DNA from: an uncultured Burkholderiaceae bacterium | Lineage (GTDB): Bacteria > Pseudomonadota > Gammaproteobacteria > Burkholderiales > Burkholderiaceae | Reading direction: 5' to 3' | DNA: 45,715 nt | Assembly: GCA_937871985.1 (NCBI GenBank) | Contig: CALMPB010000039.1 | Span: 1-45,715 of the forward strand | Shown here: one piece after another, positions 1 to 12,420 of the stretch | Layout of the letters: every line of letters begins with the position of its first letter | Position numbering within the stretch: position 1 is the stretch's first letter | Translations under genes and position numbers: made by a program | The notes under the pieces: generated by a model | Seen by the model: only the letters and a program-made list of their open reading frames with translations | Told to the model about the DNA's origin: nothing | The model's database searches: none

Positions 1-278
1 TGGTCGAACCAGTTCTTGGCCAAAGGAGGCCTGTCGTTTGGCATGTAGGGTGGCTCCTCGTGGTTGGGTTGACCCGGCCGAAGGCGGGGAAGGTTCGTGG
101 CAATATAGCTTGTATCCTAATTCATACACCAGTGCGCATATAGATTCAGTGTCCGATCCGAGCTTGCAGTACAATCGCGTCCGCACAGCTTGGGCGGTCA
201 TGCCGAATAGCTGGTCGGTGCGGGCGATGGGAAATCAGCGCTGCGCCAATCGCCGCCCCTACCCATATCGAGAATCCC
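1..278. other. Upstream region of the MFS transporter gene
   Basis: I see no convincing gene here. The longest open frame (from 38) has no good ribosome binding site, runs into the start of the transporter gene, and encodes an arginine-rich sequence of no recognisable family, as expected for a chance frame in GC-rich DNA. The stretch around 100-180 is less GC-rich than its surroundings and probably holds the transporter promoter, but no well-spaced -35/-10 pair stands out. Confidence 0.4.
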
Positions 279-1652
279 ATGTCTCACACCGATAGCCAAA
301 CCATGCCGGCCTTCAGTTCCGCACAGGTCCCGGCCAATTCGCGCTCGCGCGTCATTCTCGCCAGTCTTATCGGCACCACCATCGAGTTTTACGATTTCTA
401 CGTCTATGCGACGGCCGCGGTATTGGTCTTTCCGCATCTTTTCTTCCCCACCGGCAACGATACGACGGCGCTGCTTTCGTCGTTCGCGGTGTTCGGCGCA
501 GCCATGGTCGCTCGTCCGCTCGGGGCGGTGTTCTTCGGACACATGGGCGACAAGGTGGGGCGCAAGGCAACGCTGGTCGCGGCGCTGCTGACCATGGGGA
601 TCGCCACCTTTCTTATCGGGCTTCTGCCCACGTACCACAGCATAGGCTGGTTCGCGCCGCTGCTGCTAGTGCTTCTGCGCCTGGCGCAGGGCTTTGCGCT
701 GGGCGGAGAGTGGTCGGGCGCCGCATTGGTGGCCACCGAAAATGCTCCCAAGGACAAGCGGGCGCTGTATGGCACGTTTCCGCAGCTTGGCGCGCCCATC
801 GGCTTCATCATTGCGAACGGGCTGTTTCTTATCGTGGCGGCCATCCTGCCTTCGAGCGATCCGTCGCGCCCCTCCGACGCCTTTTTGGACTGGGGCTGGC
901 GGATTCCGTTCCTGTTCTCGGCGGTCATGGTGATCGTCGGGCTGTGGGTGCGCCTTCGTCTGGTGGAAAGCGCCGCGTTTTCCAAGGCTGTCTCCAAGGG
1001 AGCTGTGGTCAAGCTGCCGCTTGGCGAAGTCGTGAAGAAGTATCCGCGCCAACTGGTTCTTGGCACCTTCTACATGCTGGCAACCTACGTGCTGTTTTAT
1101 CTGATGACGACCTTCTCCCTGAGCTATGGGCGGGCGCCACTCAACCCGGCGGGAGGGCGATTGGCGGGCCTTGGCTACAGCTACAACAGCTTTGTGTTCA
1201 TGCTGATCGTGGGCGTGCTGTTCTTCGGGCTCTTCACCTTGTTTTCGGGCCCCTGGGCCGACAGGTTCGGCCGCCGCAAAACGCTGATCGCCGTCACCAT
1301 TGCCATTATCGTTTTCGGACTGCTATGGGTGCCCCTGCTGGGCGCCGGGTTCGCCGGCGCCATGGCCTGGCTGATCATCGGCTTCAGTCTCATGGGGGTT
1401 ACATTCGGCCCGATGGGCGCCTTGCTGCCAGAGCTGTTTCCCACCCACGTCCGTTATACGGGTTCGGGCATTTCCTACAATGTGTCGTCGATCCTGGGCG
1501 CCGCGGTGGCTCCGTTCATTGCTGTCTGGCTATGGGGCCTGGCCGATGGCAGCCCATTCCTCGTGGGCGTCTACCTTGCCGCCATGGGGGCGCTGACCTT
1601 GATTGCGCTTTTGCTGGGCAAGGAAACCAGGAACGTCGACATCGAGGCTTGA
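279..1652 (+). CDS. MFS transporter, metabolite:H+ symporter (MHS) family
   Basis: A 457-residue inner-membrane transporter with about twelve hydrophobic segments. The MHS family (ShiA, KgtP, ProP, YhjE) brings organic acids, betaines or shikimate into the cell with protons. Visible signatures are the opening 'TTIEFYDFYVYATAA' at about 33-47, the MFS motif A 'GHMGDKVGRK' at about 87-96, 'RLAQGFALGGEWSGA' in the first half, and the second motif-A-like 'DRFGRRK' after the central loop. The ATG at 279 follows a weak GAGA; another ATG lies at 303. The substrate cannot be told from sequence. The gene stands alone, and the next genes run the other way. Family assignment is firm, function at substrate level is not. 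Confidence 0.88.
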   Translation: MSHTDSQTMPAFSSAQVPANSRSRVILASLIGTTIEFYDFYVYATAAVLVFPHLFFPTGNDTTALLSSFAVFGAAMVARPLGAVFFGHMGDKVGRKATLVAALLTMGIATFLIGLLPTYHSIGWFAPLLLVLLRLAQGFALGGEWSGAALVATENAPKDKRALYGTFPQLGAPIGFIIANGLFLIVAAILPSSDPSRPSDAFLDWGWRIPFLFSAVMVIVGLWVRLRLVESAAFSKAVSKGAVVKLPLGEVVKKYPRQLVLGTFYMLATYVLFYLMTTFSLSYGRAPLNPAGGRLAGLGYSYNSFVFMLIVGVLFFGLFTLFSGPWADRFGRRKTLIAVTIAIIVFGLLWVPLLGAGFAGAMAWLIIGFSLMGVTFGPMGALLPELFPTHVRYTGSGISYNVSSILGAAVAPFIAVWLWGLADGSPFLVGVYLAAMGALTLIALLLGKETRNVDIEA

Positions 1653-1749
1653 GGCCGCGCCTGGCGTTGCCGATGCCGGGCACATGGCGAACCGTTGGCA
1701 GGGGCCGGTACGCACGATCTCCAGCGGCCGCAGCGCTTGTCGGCCTGGG

Positions 1750-1947
1750 TCAGTTGTCGGGGTCGTCGCTATCCTGCTCGTCGTCCGCGAACATTTCGCG
1801 CGGCGTGCGCGGCCGGTCTTCGTGCTTCGAGAATTTTTCGAACTCAGCCTGGGCGCTGGAGGCGGCCTCGTCCAGGTGCGACAGGTAAAACCTGCTCATT
1901 CGGCGTTGGTTGGTTTGGCGAGCGTGCAAATTCAGTAGCAGTTTCAT
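1750..1947 (-). CDS. Small acidic protein of unknown function
   Basis: A 65-residue frame from ATG at 1947, or 49 residues if the in-frame ATG at 1899 is used ('MSRFYLSHLDEAASSAQ'). The C-terminal half is rich in Glu, Asp, Lys and Arg ('EFEKFSKHEDRPRTPREMF') and ends in a run of acidic residues. That is unlike the Arg/Ala/Gly-rich nonsense usual in shadow frames here. It lies downstream of gph on the same strand and could be the last gene of an ompA-ubiG-gph unit. Neither ATG has a strong Shine-Dalgarno. I do not recognise a family; it may be a conserved small protein of the group or a chance frame. Confidence 0.45.
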   Translation of the reverse strand: MKLLLNLHARQTNQRRMSRFYLSHLDEAASSAQAEFEKFSKHEDRPRTPREMFADDEQDSDDPDN

Positions 1948-2000
1948 GGGTGTTCGGCATGGCGGTGGAGTCTTTACCGTACCACATGTTGCCCGCGTTT

Positions 2001-2678
2001 CTAAGCCTGTGCGCAGCCGGTGGGCAGCAACTGCCGCACCAGTTGCCAGATATCGCCTGGCGTACGCGCAATGGCGTCGGCTTGCCAGCCCTCGACCTCG
2101 ACCAGTCCGCAATAGCCGTAGGCCGCCGCAATGGTGGGCATGCCGGCTGCCTTGCCGGCTACGATGTCCCGTTCGTCGTCGCCCACGTAGACGCACTGGT
2201 CGGGCGCAAAGCCGGCCTTTTCGGCGGCGTACAGCAGGGGGGCGGGATGCGGTTTGGGGTGGCTGGCGGTATCGCCGCCCACCGTGACCGCGCAATCGTC
2301 GGCCAGGCCCAGGTGCGCCACGATGGGCCGGGCCAGATATTCGACCTTGTTGGTGACGATGCCCCATTTGTAGCCGTGCCGCGCCAGCGTGCCCAGCAGT
2401 TGCTCCACCCCAGGGAACAGCACGGTCAGCGAGGTCATGTCCTGCTGGTAGTCGTCCAGGAACTGCCGGCGCAGCGCGTCGTATTCGGGATGGCCGGGGT
2501 CGATGTCCAGGCTGGCCTTGAGCAGCCCGCGCGCGCCGTGCGAAGCCATGGGGCGCAGGGCCTCGTAGGGCAGGGGAGCCAGCCCCTTGCGCGCGCGCGC
2601 TTTGTTGGCGGCAGCGGCCAGGTCGGGGGCGGTATCGGCCAGCGTGCCGTCGAAATCGAAAAGTACCAATCTATGCAT
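2001..2678 (-). CDS. gph: Phosphoglycolate phosphatase (HAD superfamily)
   Basis: A 225-residue HAD hydrolase. Gph removes phosphate from 2-phosphoglycolate, which arises from repair of oxidised DNA 3' ends. Motif I is 'DFDGTLADT' at 8-16, with the nucleophile Asp8 and acid/base Asp10. Motif II is in 'GIVTNK', the motif III lysine is in 'SHPKPHP', and motif IV is 'YVGDDERDI'. The start at 2678 sits 8 bp after the ubiG stop, so the two are almost surely cotranscribed. The open frame extends upstream into ubiG in another register, but HAD motif I fixes the start here. The substrate is inferred from family similarity and gene order; a related sugar phosphatase cannot be excluded. Confidence 0.9.
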   Translation of the reverse strand: MHRLVLFDFDGTLADTAPDLAAAANKARARKGLAPLPYEALRPMASHGARGLLKASLDIDPGHPEYDALRRQFLDDYQQDMTSLTVLFPGVEQLLGTLARHGYKWGIVTNKVEYLARPIVAHLGLADDCAVTVGGDTASHPKPHPAPLLYAAEKAGFAPDQCVYVGDDERDIVAGKAAGMPTIAAAYGYCGLVEVEGWQADAIARTPGDIWQLVRQLLPTGCAQA

Positions 2679-2686
2679 GATGCGTA

Positions 2687-3415
2687 TCAGGCTTCGCGCT
2701 GGGTGGCGACAAGGTAGTTGACCGAGGTGTCGCGGGACAGCGTGTAGGTGTCTGTGATGGGGTTGTATTCCATGCCGCCCAGGTCGGCCACTTGCAGTCC
2801 GGCGTGGCGGGCCGAGGCGGCCAGTTCGCTGGGCTTGATGAAATGTTCGTAGCTGTGCGTGCCGCGCGGCAGCAGGCGCAGCAGGTATTCGGCGCCGACG
2901 ATGGCGAACAGGAACGACTTGGGGTTGCGGTTGAGGGTGGAAAAGAACACCCAGCCGCCCGGCTTGGCCAGTTGGCTGCAGGCCTGGATGATGGAGGCGG
3001 GGTCGGGCACGTGCTCGAGCATTTCCATGCAGGTCACGACGTCGAATTGGCCAGCCTGCTCGGCGGCGAGCTGTTCGGCGCTGACCGTGAGGTAATCGAC
3101 CTGCACGCCCGATTCCAGCCCGTGCAGCCTGGCGATTTTCAGGGATTTTTCGGCCAGATCGATGCCGGTGACGGTGGCACCGGCGCGCGCCATGCTTTCG
3201 GACAGTATGCCGCCGCCGCAACCGACGTCGACGACCCGCTTGCCGGCCAGCGGCCCGGTGTGCTGCTGTATCCAGTCAAGCCTGAGGGGGTTGATGGCAT
3301 GCAGCGGCTTGAACTCGCTTTCGGGATCCCACCAGCGGGAAGCCAGGGCGCTGAATTTGTCGAGTTCGGCCTGATCGACGTTGCCGGAAGGTGGGGGAGA
3401 TGAGGTTGCGGTCAT
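2687..3415 (-). CDS. ubiG: Ubiquinone biosynthesis O-methyltransferase
   Basis: A 242-residue SAM-dependent methyltransferase that carries out both O-methylations in ubiquinone synthesis. The glycine-rich SAM-binding motif I 'VDVGCGGG' is at 62-69. The family-typical N-terminal '[19 protein letters not shown]' (about 21-39) and 'INPLRLDWI' are clear, as is '[12 protein letters not shown]' in the middle. Length matches the family (about 240). It is downstream of ompA, separated by a hairpin that looks like a terminator, and upstream of gph with an 8-bp gap. It therefore either has its own promoter in the short ompA-ubiG gap or relies on read-through. Confidence 0.95.
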   Translation of the reverse strand: MTATSSPPPSGNVDQAELDKFSALASRWWDPESEFKPLHAINPLRLDWIQQHTGPLAGKRVVDVGCGGGILSESMARAGATVTGIDLAEKSLKIARLHGLESGVQVDYLTVSAEQLAAEQAGQFDVVTCMEMLEHVPDPASIIQACSQLAKPGGWVFFSTLNRNPKSFLFAIVGAEYLLRLLPRGTHSYEHFIKPSELAASARHAGLQVADLGGMEYNPITDTYTLSRDTSVNYLVATQREA

Positions 3416-3435
3416 GGTGGGCCTGCTGAATGAAC

Positions 3436-3460
3436 AAGGGCCCCGCTATGCGGGGCCCTT
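3436..3460 (-). terminator. Hairpin between ompA and ubiG
   Basis: An 11-bp perfect stem (3436-3446 with 3450-3460) closed by a 3-base loop, very GC-rich, lies between the end of ompA and the start of ubiG. Read on the minus strand it is followed by a short T-rich stretch, as in an intrinsic terminator. It probably attenuates the abundant ompA transcript before ubiG-gph. Confidence 0.7.
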
Positions 3461-3499
3461 TATTGTAGCCGTTGCGGCCGCGAATATTACCCGAAGGTA

Positions 3500-4081
3500 T
3501 TATTTGCGGGTACCAACGATTTCGATCTCGACGCGACGGTTCTTGGCGCGACCTTCGCGAGTCTTGTTACTGGCGATGGGTTGCGATTCGCCCTTGCCTT
3601 CAACATAGATGCGGTTGGGGTCGATGCCTTTTTGCACCAAATAGGCCTTGACGGCGTTGGCGCGGCGCTGCGAGAGCTTCAGGTTGTAGGCTTCGGTACC
3701 GATGGAGTCGGTGTGGCCGGTAGCGATGAGGGTTTCGAGGTTGATCGACGAAGCTTGCTGAGCAACTTGGTCGAGCACCTGACGGCCTTCAGGCTTGATG
3801 GTGGATTTGTCGAAGTCGAAGAACGTGTCGGCGTTCAGGACGACTTTGGTGGCAGTAGGAGCGACCACCGGAGCTTGTTGGGCAACTGGCACGCCGTCGC
3901 AGCCGGGGATGCCGGTGGCGGGGGTCCAGAAGCTGTCGCGCCAGCATAGTTCGTTGGTACCGTTTTTCCAAACGTGGCCGTCCGAGTTTTGCCAATTATC
4001 GACTGTTTGCGCAGATACTGCACCCGAAGCCGAGAAGGCTGCAATGGCGAGCGCTAATGCGATTTTGGAGGGTTTATTCAT
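3500..4081 (-). CDS. ompA: OmpA-family outer membrane protein, short form
   Basis: A 193-residue exported protein. A signal peptide covers about 1-24 (cleavage after 'AVSA'). The mature N-terminal part carries 'WQNSDGHVWKNGTNELCWRD' and a second Cys soon after, which may form a disulfide. The C-terminal half is a complete OmpA peptidoglycan-binding domain with 'TGHTDSIG' and 'RRANAVKAYLV', ending in 'KNRRVEIEI'. There is no eight-stranded barrel domain, as in the short OmpA of Bordetella. The ATG at 4081 has AGGAG four bases upstream, which decides it over the ATGs farther upstream. It likely anchors the outer membrane to peptidoglycan. Confidence 0.93.
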   Translation of the reverse strand: MNKPSKIALALAIAAFSASGAVSAQTVDNWQNSDGHVWKNGTNELCWRDSFWTPATGIPGCDGVPVAQQAPVVAPTATKVVLNADTFFDFDKSTIKPEGRQVLDQVAQQASSINLETLIATGHTDSIGTEAYNLKLSQRRANAVKAYLVQKGIDPNRIYVEGKGESQPIASNKTREGRAKNRRVEIEIVGTRK

Positions 4082-4155
4082 GTTTCTCCTCATTGAGCTT
4101 AATGCTGGTAAGTGATCGCAGCGCATCTACGCCGCACATATAAAAACGTATAACC

Positions 4156-4183
4156 AGTATAGCAACGCTGTGTGGTCAAACAA
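4156..4183 (-). promoter_or_regulatory. Candidate ompA promoter
   Basis: On the minus strand a -35-like TTGTTT (4178-4183) is followed after 16 bp by TATACT (4156-4161), five of six matches to the -10 consensus. It would give an ompA leader of roughly 65-70 nt. A second TATAC-like element lies a few bases downstream, so the exact start is uncertain. Confidence 0.4.
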
Positions 4184-4440
4184 AGAATTGCACTGTATAT
4201 CATTCGTGATAGGGCAAATCTTACGGCATTTCTGGTTACTAGGTTAAGCCTGTTTCACGTATGGCGTCCAGATATGCGGAATTCTACAGTAAGTTCCGGA
4301 TTAATGTTGGATTTTGGCAACAGGGAAACTACTTAAAGTGGTTTCTCGCATTTCAGAGTAGGCGGAAGGGTTTTTACGAGGTTTGCGGCGGCGCGGGTCA
4401 TGGCCGGCGGCTGTCTTTTATGCCCAACAGGGGGAAGTGC

Positions 4441-4446
4441 TAGAAT
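4441..4446 (+). promoter_or_regulatory. Candidate -10 element of gyrA
   Basis: TAGAAT matches five of six bases of the sigma-70 -10 hexamer and lies 57 bp before the gyrA ATG. The region 17-19 bp upstream is T-rich but has no convincing -35 hexamer. Confidence 0.3.
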
Positions 4447-4502
4447 TTCCTATTCGCCCGCTAGCGGCCACCTATATGACTTTACCTAATTAGATACCTT
4501 CT

Positions 4503-7189
<2,687 letters not shown>

Positions 7190-7190
<1 letters not shown>

Positions 7191-8317
7191 TGCGTCCCTG
7201 GAATTTCTCGGCGGGCCCCTCGACCCTGCCTTTGGAAGTGCTGCGCACGGCGGCGGACGAAATGACCGATTGGCACGGCAGCGGCATGTCGGTCATGGAA
7301 ATGAGCCATCGCGGCAAGCAGTTCATCCAGATTCACGCCGAGGCGGAGGCCGACCTGCGCGAATTGCTGGCCGTGCCGGACGATTTCGCCGTGCTGTTCA
7401 TGCAGGGCGGGGGCATCGGCGAGAACGCCATCCTGCCCATGAACCTCATCGGCCGGGGCGGCGCGAACAAGGCCGACTACGTGTTGTCGGGCTCGTGGTC
7501 GAACAAGTCGTACAAGGAAGGGCGCCGCTATGGCGACGTTGCCGTGGCGGCCAGCAGCGGCGATGCCGTGTTGCTGGGCGGGGTGCAGCAGGAAGCCTGG
7601 ACCTGGTTTCCCGAGCCTGCGCAATGGAAGGTGCGCGCCGATGCGTCGTACGTGCATTTGTGCAGCAACGAAACCATAGACGGCGTCGAGTTCGCCCAGT
7701 GGCCCGATCTGGCGGCGCTGGGCGCGCCGGGCGTGCCGCTTACCGTGGATGCGTCCTCGCATATCTTGTCGCGCCCCATCGATTTCTCGCGCGCGGGTCT
7801 GGTGTTCGCCGGCGCTCAGAAAAACGCGGGCCCGGCCGGCGTCACGCTGGTGTTCGTGCGCCGCGACCTCATTGGCCACGCCCTGCCGTATTGCCCGTCG
7901 GCCTTCGATTACGCCAATGTCGCGGGCGCGGACTCCATGTTCAACACACCGCCCACCTACGCCATCTATGTGGCCGGCCTGATGTTCAAGTGGCTTAAAA
8001 AGCAGGGCGGCGTGGCGGCCATGGAAAAGGCCAGCATCGCCAAGGCCCAGGCCCTGTACGGCTATCTGGACAGCACCGATTTCTACAGCAACCGGGTTCA
8101 TCCCAGCGCGCGCTCGCGCATGAACGTGCCGTTCTTCCTGGCCGACGAAACACTCAATGCCGCGTTTTTGCAGCAGGCGGAAGCCGCCGGCCTGCTGCAG
8201 CTCAAAGGGCATAAAAGCGTGGGCGGCATGCGGGCTTCCATATACAATGCCATGCCACTTGAAGGCGTGAATGCGCTTATCGCGTTCATGCAGGATTTCG
8301 AACGTCTCCATGGATAA
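7190..8317 (+). CDS. serC: Phosphoserine aminotransferase
   Basis: A 375-residue PLP enzyme that transaminates 3-phosphohydroxypyruvate to phosphoserine (serine synthesis) and also serves pyridoxine synthesis. The N-terminal '[10 protein letters not shown]' and the PLP lysine Lys211 in '[12 protein letters not shown]' are diagnostic. The C-terminal '[15 protein letters not shown]' is also typical. It overlaps gyrA by one base and pheA by eight, so it sits inside a tightly packed operon. Having serC next to aromatic biosynthesis genes is common in proteobacteria. Confidence 0.97.
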
Positions 8318-9395
8318 AACACTGCAGAACCAATTGTCGCCCTTGCGCGATCGCATCGATGCGATCGACAGGCAGATTCTCGATTTGCTCAACCAGCGCG
8401 CGCAAACGGCGCTGGACGTCGGCAAGGTCAAGCATGCTTTCGATGTGGATGGCGCGGTGCTCAAGCCCGAGCGCGAGGCCAGCATCATCCGCAGCCTGCA
8501 GGCCGGCAACGGCGGGCCGTTTCCATCTTCGGCCATCGATGCGGTCTGGACCCAGATCATCTCGGCGTGCCGGGGGTTGGAAAGCACCATGACGGTCGCC
8601 TACCTGGGGCCGCAAGGGTCGTTTTCCGAACAGGCGGCGCTCGAGCATTTCGGCAACTCGGTCGAAAAACTGCGCTGCGACTCCTTCGACGAAGTCTTCC
8701 GCGCCGTCGAGGCCGGCCAGGCCCAGGTCGGCATGGTGCCGGTGGAAAATTCCACCGAAGGCGCGGTCAACCGCACTCTGGATCTGCTGCTGAATTCCTC
8801 ATTGAAAGTGCTGGGCGAACGCTCGCTGAGCATCCATCACTGCCTGATGACGCAGTCGGGCACCATGCAGGGCGTCAAGCGCGTCATGGCGCATCCGCAG
8901 GCGCTGGCGCAGTGCCAGGCCTGGCTTGCCCGGCATTATCCGAATCTTGCGCGCGATGCCGCCTCCAGCAACGCCGAGGCGGCGCGCATTGCCGCCGAAG
9001 ACCCCACGGTTGCCGCCATTGCCGGCTCCATGGCGGCCCAGGCCTGGGGGCTGGCCGTGGTGGCGCAGGGCATCCAGGACGATGCCCAGAACCGCACGCG
9101 CTTTCTGGCGGTCGGCGCCATCGAGACCCTGCCTTCGGGGCACGATAAAACCAGCGTCATTCTGGCCGTGCCCAACCGCGCCGGCGCGGTCTACGAGATG
9201 CTGGCGCCGCTGGCCGACAATGGCGTGTCCATGACCCGGCTCGAGTCGCGTCCGGCGCGCACGGGACAGTGGGAATACTATTTTTACGTCGATCTTCTTG
9301 GCCATCGCAACGATCCGGCCGTCGCCACCGCGCTGGCCCAGCTGAAAAAGCGGGCTGCCTTCTTCAAAGAGCTTGGCTCTTACCCTATTCAGTAA
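8310..9395 (+). CDS. pheA: Bifunctional chorismate mutase / prephenate dehydratase
   Basis: A 361-residue enzyme of phenylalanine synthesis. Residues about 1-90 form an AroQ-type chorismate mutase ('[19 protein letters not shown]'). Residues about 93-270 form the prephenate dehydratase domain ('[20 protein letters not shown]'). The C-terminus is an ACT regulatory domain with the phenylalanine-binding 'ESRP' motif ('[12 protein letters not shown]'). Phenylalanine feedback inhibition is expected from the ACT domain. The ATG at 8310 lies within the end of serC; the open frame begins slightly earlier, but the AroQ N-terminus fits this start. Confidence 0.96.
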   Translation: MDKTLQNQLSPLRDRIDAIDRQILDLLNQRAQTALDVGKVKHAFDVDGAVLKPEREASIIRSLQAGNGGPFPSSAIDAVWTQIISACRGLESTMTVAYLGPQGSFSEQAALEHFGNSVEKLRCDSFDEVFRAVEAGQAQVGMVPVENSTEGAVNRTLDLLLNSSLKVLGERSLSIHHCLMTQSGTMQGVKRVMAHPQALAQCQAWLARHYPNLARDAASSNAEAARIAAEDPTVAAIAGSMAAQAWGLAVVAQGIQDDAQNRTRFLAVGAIETLPSGHDKTSVILAVPNRAGAVYEMLAPLADNGVSMTRLESRPARTGQWEYYFYVDLLGHRNDPAVATALAQLKKRAAFFKELGSYPIQ

Positions 9396-9408
9396 AAGGC
9401 CCGCACGC

Positions 9409-10329
9409 ATGACTATGCGCGATTCCGACCTTGCTGCGTCGAATGTCCAGCCGTCCGTACAGGTGGGCGTGCTGGCCGTGGTGGGCGTGGGCTTGATCGG
9501 CGGCTCGTTCGCCGCCGCCTTGCGCCGCGGCGGCGTGGCGGGCAAGGTGCTGGGCTGCGGCCGCCAGACGAGCACGCTGGAGCAGGCCCGCCGCCTGGGC
9601 CTCATCGACGAGGCCGTGACGCTGCAACAGGCCGCCGAACAAGCCGACATGATCTTGCTGGCCGCGCCGGTGGGTGCGACCCGGCGCATCCTGGAAGAGC
9701 TGGCGCCGCATCTGCGCAGCCGCAGCATCGTGACCGACGCGGGCAGCACCAAGCTGGACGTGGTGCGGGCGGCGTATGCGGCCCTGGGCGAAAAAGCGGC
9801 GCAGTTCATTCCCGGCCATCCCATCGCGGGCGCCGAAACCACGGGCCCCCAGGCGGCGGACGCCGATCTGTACGTGAACCGCACCGTCGTGCTCACCCCC
9901 TTGCCGGAAAACACCGCCGAGGCGAAGACCCTGCTGACCAAGGTGTGGGAGCGTTGCGGCGCGCGGGTCGTGACCATGGATGCACAAGCGCACGATGTGG
10001 CCCTGGCTTCGGTAAGCCATGTGCCCCATTTCCTGGCGTCGGTATTCATGGAGCAGGTGGCCGCGGCTCATGATTCCAGCGCGCGCATGGCGCTGGCCGG
10101 AACGGGTTTTCGCGACTTCACGCGCATCGCCGCCGGCTCGCCGGAAATGTGGCGCGACATCTTCATGGCCAATCGCGACGCGCTGTTGTCCGAACTGCAA
10201 GAGGTCAAGGCGGCCCTGGAGCGCGCCGAGCAGTGCGTGCGCGAAGGCGACGGCAAGGGGCTGCACGACTTCCTGGAGCGCGCGGCGCTGGCCCGACGTT
10301 TCTGGGGTAGCCGGAGCGGCCTGTCATGA
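9409..10329 (+). CDS. tyrA: Prephenate (arogenate) dehydrogenase
   Basis: A 306-residue NAD(P)-dependent dehydrogenase for tyrosine synthesis that oxidatively decarboxylates prephenate. The Rossmann motif '[19 protein letters not shown]' lies at about 24-42. Further landmarks are '[10 protein letters not shown]' and '[15 protein letters not shown]', the substrate-binding segment of the family. The ATG at 9409 is 13 bp after the pheA stop; an in-frame ATG two codons later is an alternative. It overlaps aroA by an ATGA. No chorismate mutase or ACT domain is fused to it. Preference for prephenate over arogenate cannot be decided here. Confidence 0.93.
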   Translation: MTMRDSDLAASNVQPSVQVGVLAVVGVGLIGGSFAAALRRGGVAGKVLGCGRQTSTLEQARRLGLIDEAVTLQQAAEQADMILLAAPVGATRRILEELAPHLRSRSIVTDAGSTKLDVVRAAYAALGEKAAQFIPGHPIAGAETTGPQAADADLYVNRTVVLTPLPENTAEAKTLLTKVWERCGARVVTMDAQAHDVALASVSHVPHFLASVFMEQVAAAHDSSARMALAGTGFRDFTRIAAGSPEMWRDIFMANRDALLSELQEVKAALERAEQCVREGDGKGLHDFLERAALARRFWGSRSGLS

Positions 10330-11651
10330 GCATGGAATCCAGCTTGCGCTTGCCCGCGGCGCGCGCGGCGAGCGGCGACGTCCGGCTGCCGGGCTCCAAG
10401 AGCATTTCGAACCGGGTCTTGCTGCTGGCCGCTCTGGCCCAGGGCACGACCCGCCTGGACGGACTGCTCGATTCCGACGACACGCGCGTCATGCTGGCCG
10501 CGCTGCGGCAACTGGGCGTCGCCATCGATGCCACCGGCCCGGCGCAGGTGGACGTGCATGGCGCGGGCGGGCGCTTTCCCCAGGCGCAAGGCGATTTTTT
10601 CCTGGGCAATGCGGGCACCGCCTTCAGGCCCCTGACGGCGGCGCTGGCCTTCATGGGCGGCGACTATCGACTGTCGGGCGTGCCGCGCATGCACGAACGG
10701 CCCATCGGCGACCTGGTCGATGCGCTGCGCCAGGCCGGCGCCCAAGTGCAGTACCTTGGCAGCGAGGGCTATCCGCCCCTGGCCATCGGCCAAGGCCGCA
10801 TCCGTGTGGACGTGCCGCTGCGCATCAAGGGGTCGGTATCCAGCCAGTTTCTGACGGCGCTGCTTCTGGCCGCGCCGATCCATGCGGCCCTGGCCGGCGA
10901 GGCGGTGGCCATCGAGGTCGAGGGCGAGCTCATTTCCAAGCCCTACATCCTGATTACGCTGAACCTGATGGAGCGTTTCGGCGTGCAGGTGCAGCGCGAC
11001 GGTTGGCGCCGTTTCGTGATTCCCGCCGGCGCTTCCTATCGTTCGCCGGGCGCCATGACGATCGAAGGGGATGCCTCGTCGGCATCGTATTTCATGGCGT
11101 TGGGCGCCATAGGCGGCGGACCGGTGCGCCTCCATGGCGTGGGTTCGGCCAGCATCCAGGGCGACATGGCGTTTGCCGATACGCTCGAGGCCATGGGAGC
11201 CCGGGTAGTGCGGCATCCCGACTCCCTGGAGGTCAGCGGCGTGCAGGTGGCGCACGGCGCAAGGCTCAAGGCCTTCGACCACGACTTCAACCTGATTCCC
11301 GATGCGGCGATGACGGCGGCGGCCTTGGCCTTGTTTGCCGACGGCCCATGCATGCTGCGCAATATCGGCAGTTGGCGTGTCAAGGAAACGGATCGCATCC
11401 ATGCCATGCATACCGAACTGGCCAAGCTGGGCGCCGAGGTCGAGTCGGGGCCCGATTGGCTTTGCGTGCGTCCGGTGGAGTTTTCGCGCTGGCGCGAGGC
11501 CAGTATCGCCACTTACGACGACCATCGCATGGCCATGTGTTTTTCGCTGGCGGCCTTCGGCCCTTGTCCCGTCACGATTCTGGATCCGGGTTGCGTGGCC
11601 AAGACTTTCCCCGATTATTTCACCGTTTTTGAAGGGCTGATCCAGCCATGA
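10326..11651 (+). CDS. aroA: 3-phosphoshikimate 1-carboxyvinyltransferase (EPSP synthase)
   Basis: A 441-residue enzyme of the shikimate pathway joining phosphoenolpyruvate to shikimate-3-phosphate. It has '[10 protein letters not shown]' at 21-30 (substrate-binding Lys25), '[16 protein letters not shown]' (PEP site), 'RVKETDRI' and '[13 protein letters not shown]'. The 'GNAGTAFRP' segment carries Ala after Asn-Ala-Gly-Thr, as in class I glyphosate-sensitive enzymes. It starts by ATGA overlap with tyrA and ends by ATGA overlap with cmk, so all three are probably translationally coupled. Confidence 0.97.
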   Translation: MSMESSLRLPAARAASGDVRLPGSKSISNRVLLLAALAQGTTRLDGLLDSDDTRVMLAALRQLGVAIDATGPAQVDVHGAGGRFPQAQGDFFLGNAGTAFRPLTAALAFMGGDYRLSGVPRMHERPIGDLVDALRQAGAQVQYLGSEGYPPLAIGQGRIRVDVPLRIKGSVSSQFLTALLLAAPIHAALAGEAVAIEVEGELISKPYILITLNLMERFGVQVQRDGWRRFVIPAGASYRSPGAMTIEGDASSASYFMALGAIGGGPVRLHGVGSASIQGDMAFADTLEAMGARVVRHPDSLEVSGVQVAHGARLKAFDHDFNLIPDAAMTAAALALFADGPCMLRNIGSWRVKETDRIHAMHTELAKLGAEVESGPDWLCVRPVEFSRWREASIATYDDHRMAMCFSLAAFGPCPVTILDPGCVAKTFPDYFTVFEGLIQP

Positions 11652-12328
11652 GTCCAACCGAGAAAGCTCCGGTCATCGCCATCGACGGCCCCACGGCTTC
11701 GGGCAAGGGCACCATCGCCCAGCGGGTTGCCCAGGCACTGGGGTGGTCGGTGCTGGATAGTGGGTCGCTGTACCGCCTTACGGCGCTGGCTTGCCTGGAC
11801 AACGGCGTGGATCCCGCCGACGAGGCGGCCGTGGCCCAGGCGGCGCGCGGGCTCGACGTGCGTTTCGAAGACGGAAATATTTTTCTTTCAGATCAAGATG
11901 TTACCGAGCGTATCCGGGCCGAGGTGGTCGGCAACCTGGCTTCGCAGGTGGCGGTTCTGGGCGAGGTGCGCAAGGCGCTGCTGGATCGCCAGAGGGCGTT
12001 CCGGCGGGCGCCGGGCCTGGTGGCCGACGGGCGGGATATGGGAACCGTCGTATTTCCGGACGCTCCCCTGAAAGTCTTTCTTGTGGCCGATGTGGCCGCC
12101 AGGGCGCAAAGAAGATGTAAGCAGTTGAAGGAAAAGGGAATTTCTGCTAACCTAGCAACCCTTATGCAAGATATGGAAGCACGCGATGCGCGCGACCGTA
12201 CGCGTTCGAACGCGCCGCTTGTGGCGGCGCCCGATGCGCATACGGTGGATTCCTCGAATCTATCCATTGAAGCAACCGTTGATGCAGTGCTCGGCCTTTG
12301 GTCGAGATTGGTGTCCTCGAAGGCCTGA
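11648..12328 (+). CDS. cmk: Cytidylate kinase
   Basis: A 226-residue kinase phosphorylating CMP and dCMP. The P-loop 'GPTASGKG' is at 14-21, followed by 'LDSGSLYR' and '[21 protein letters not shown]', both conserved in the family. It begins by ATGA overlap with aroA. Two short stretches inside the gene (about 11871-11905 and 12105-12175) are visibly AT-richer than the rest. The second may hide promoter elements for the following rpsA, as is known in E. coli, where rpsA promoters lie within cmk. Confidence 0.96.
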   Translation: MSPTEKAPVIAIDGPTASGKGTIAQRVAQALGWSVLDSGSLYRLTALACLDNGVDPADEAAVAQAARGLDVRFEDGNIFLSDQDVTERIRAEVVGNLASQVAVLGEVRKALLDRQRAFRRAPGLVADGRDMGTVVFPDAPLKVFLVADVAARAQRRCKQLKEKGISANLATLMQDMEARDARDRTRSNAPLVAAPDAHTVDSSNLSIEATVDAVLGLWSRLVSSKA

Positions 12329-12420
12329 CGGTCTTTGCGGGATTTGTTTTTCACTCCACCGGGACTCGTGCGGTCTTGGTGTGTTTTTAATAGCCGTTCC
12401 GGCTTAATGGAATTATTTTA

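Larger units (their letters stand above)
4082..4502. other. Divergent intergenic region between ompA and gyrA
   Basis: About 420 bp, clearly AT-richer than its flanks, holding the promoters of the two divergent genes. The ompA half contains the -35/-10 pair listed separately. On the gyrA side the best -10 is TAGAAT at 4441-4446, without a good -35. A 60-codon frame at 4261-4443 has no ribosome binding site or recognisable content and is not called. No structured RNA is evident. Confidence 0.5.

Noticed and set aside
38..295. 85-codon plus-strand frame at the window start
   Set aside because: No ribosome binding site, Arg-rich unrecognisable product, overlaps the well-supported transporter start.
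710..1888. Long plus-strand frame (392 codons) overlapping the first MFS gene
   Set aside because: It is a +1-type shadow of the transporter; its composition (Arg, Gly, His rich) matches nonsense frames in GC-rich DNA.
4261..4443. 60-codon frame in the ompA-gyrA gap
   Set aside because: No ribosome binding site and no recognisable sequence; sits where the two promoters are expected.
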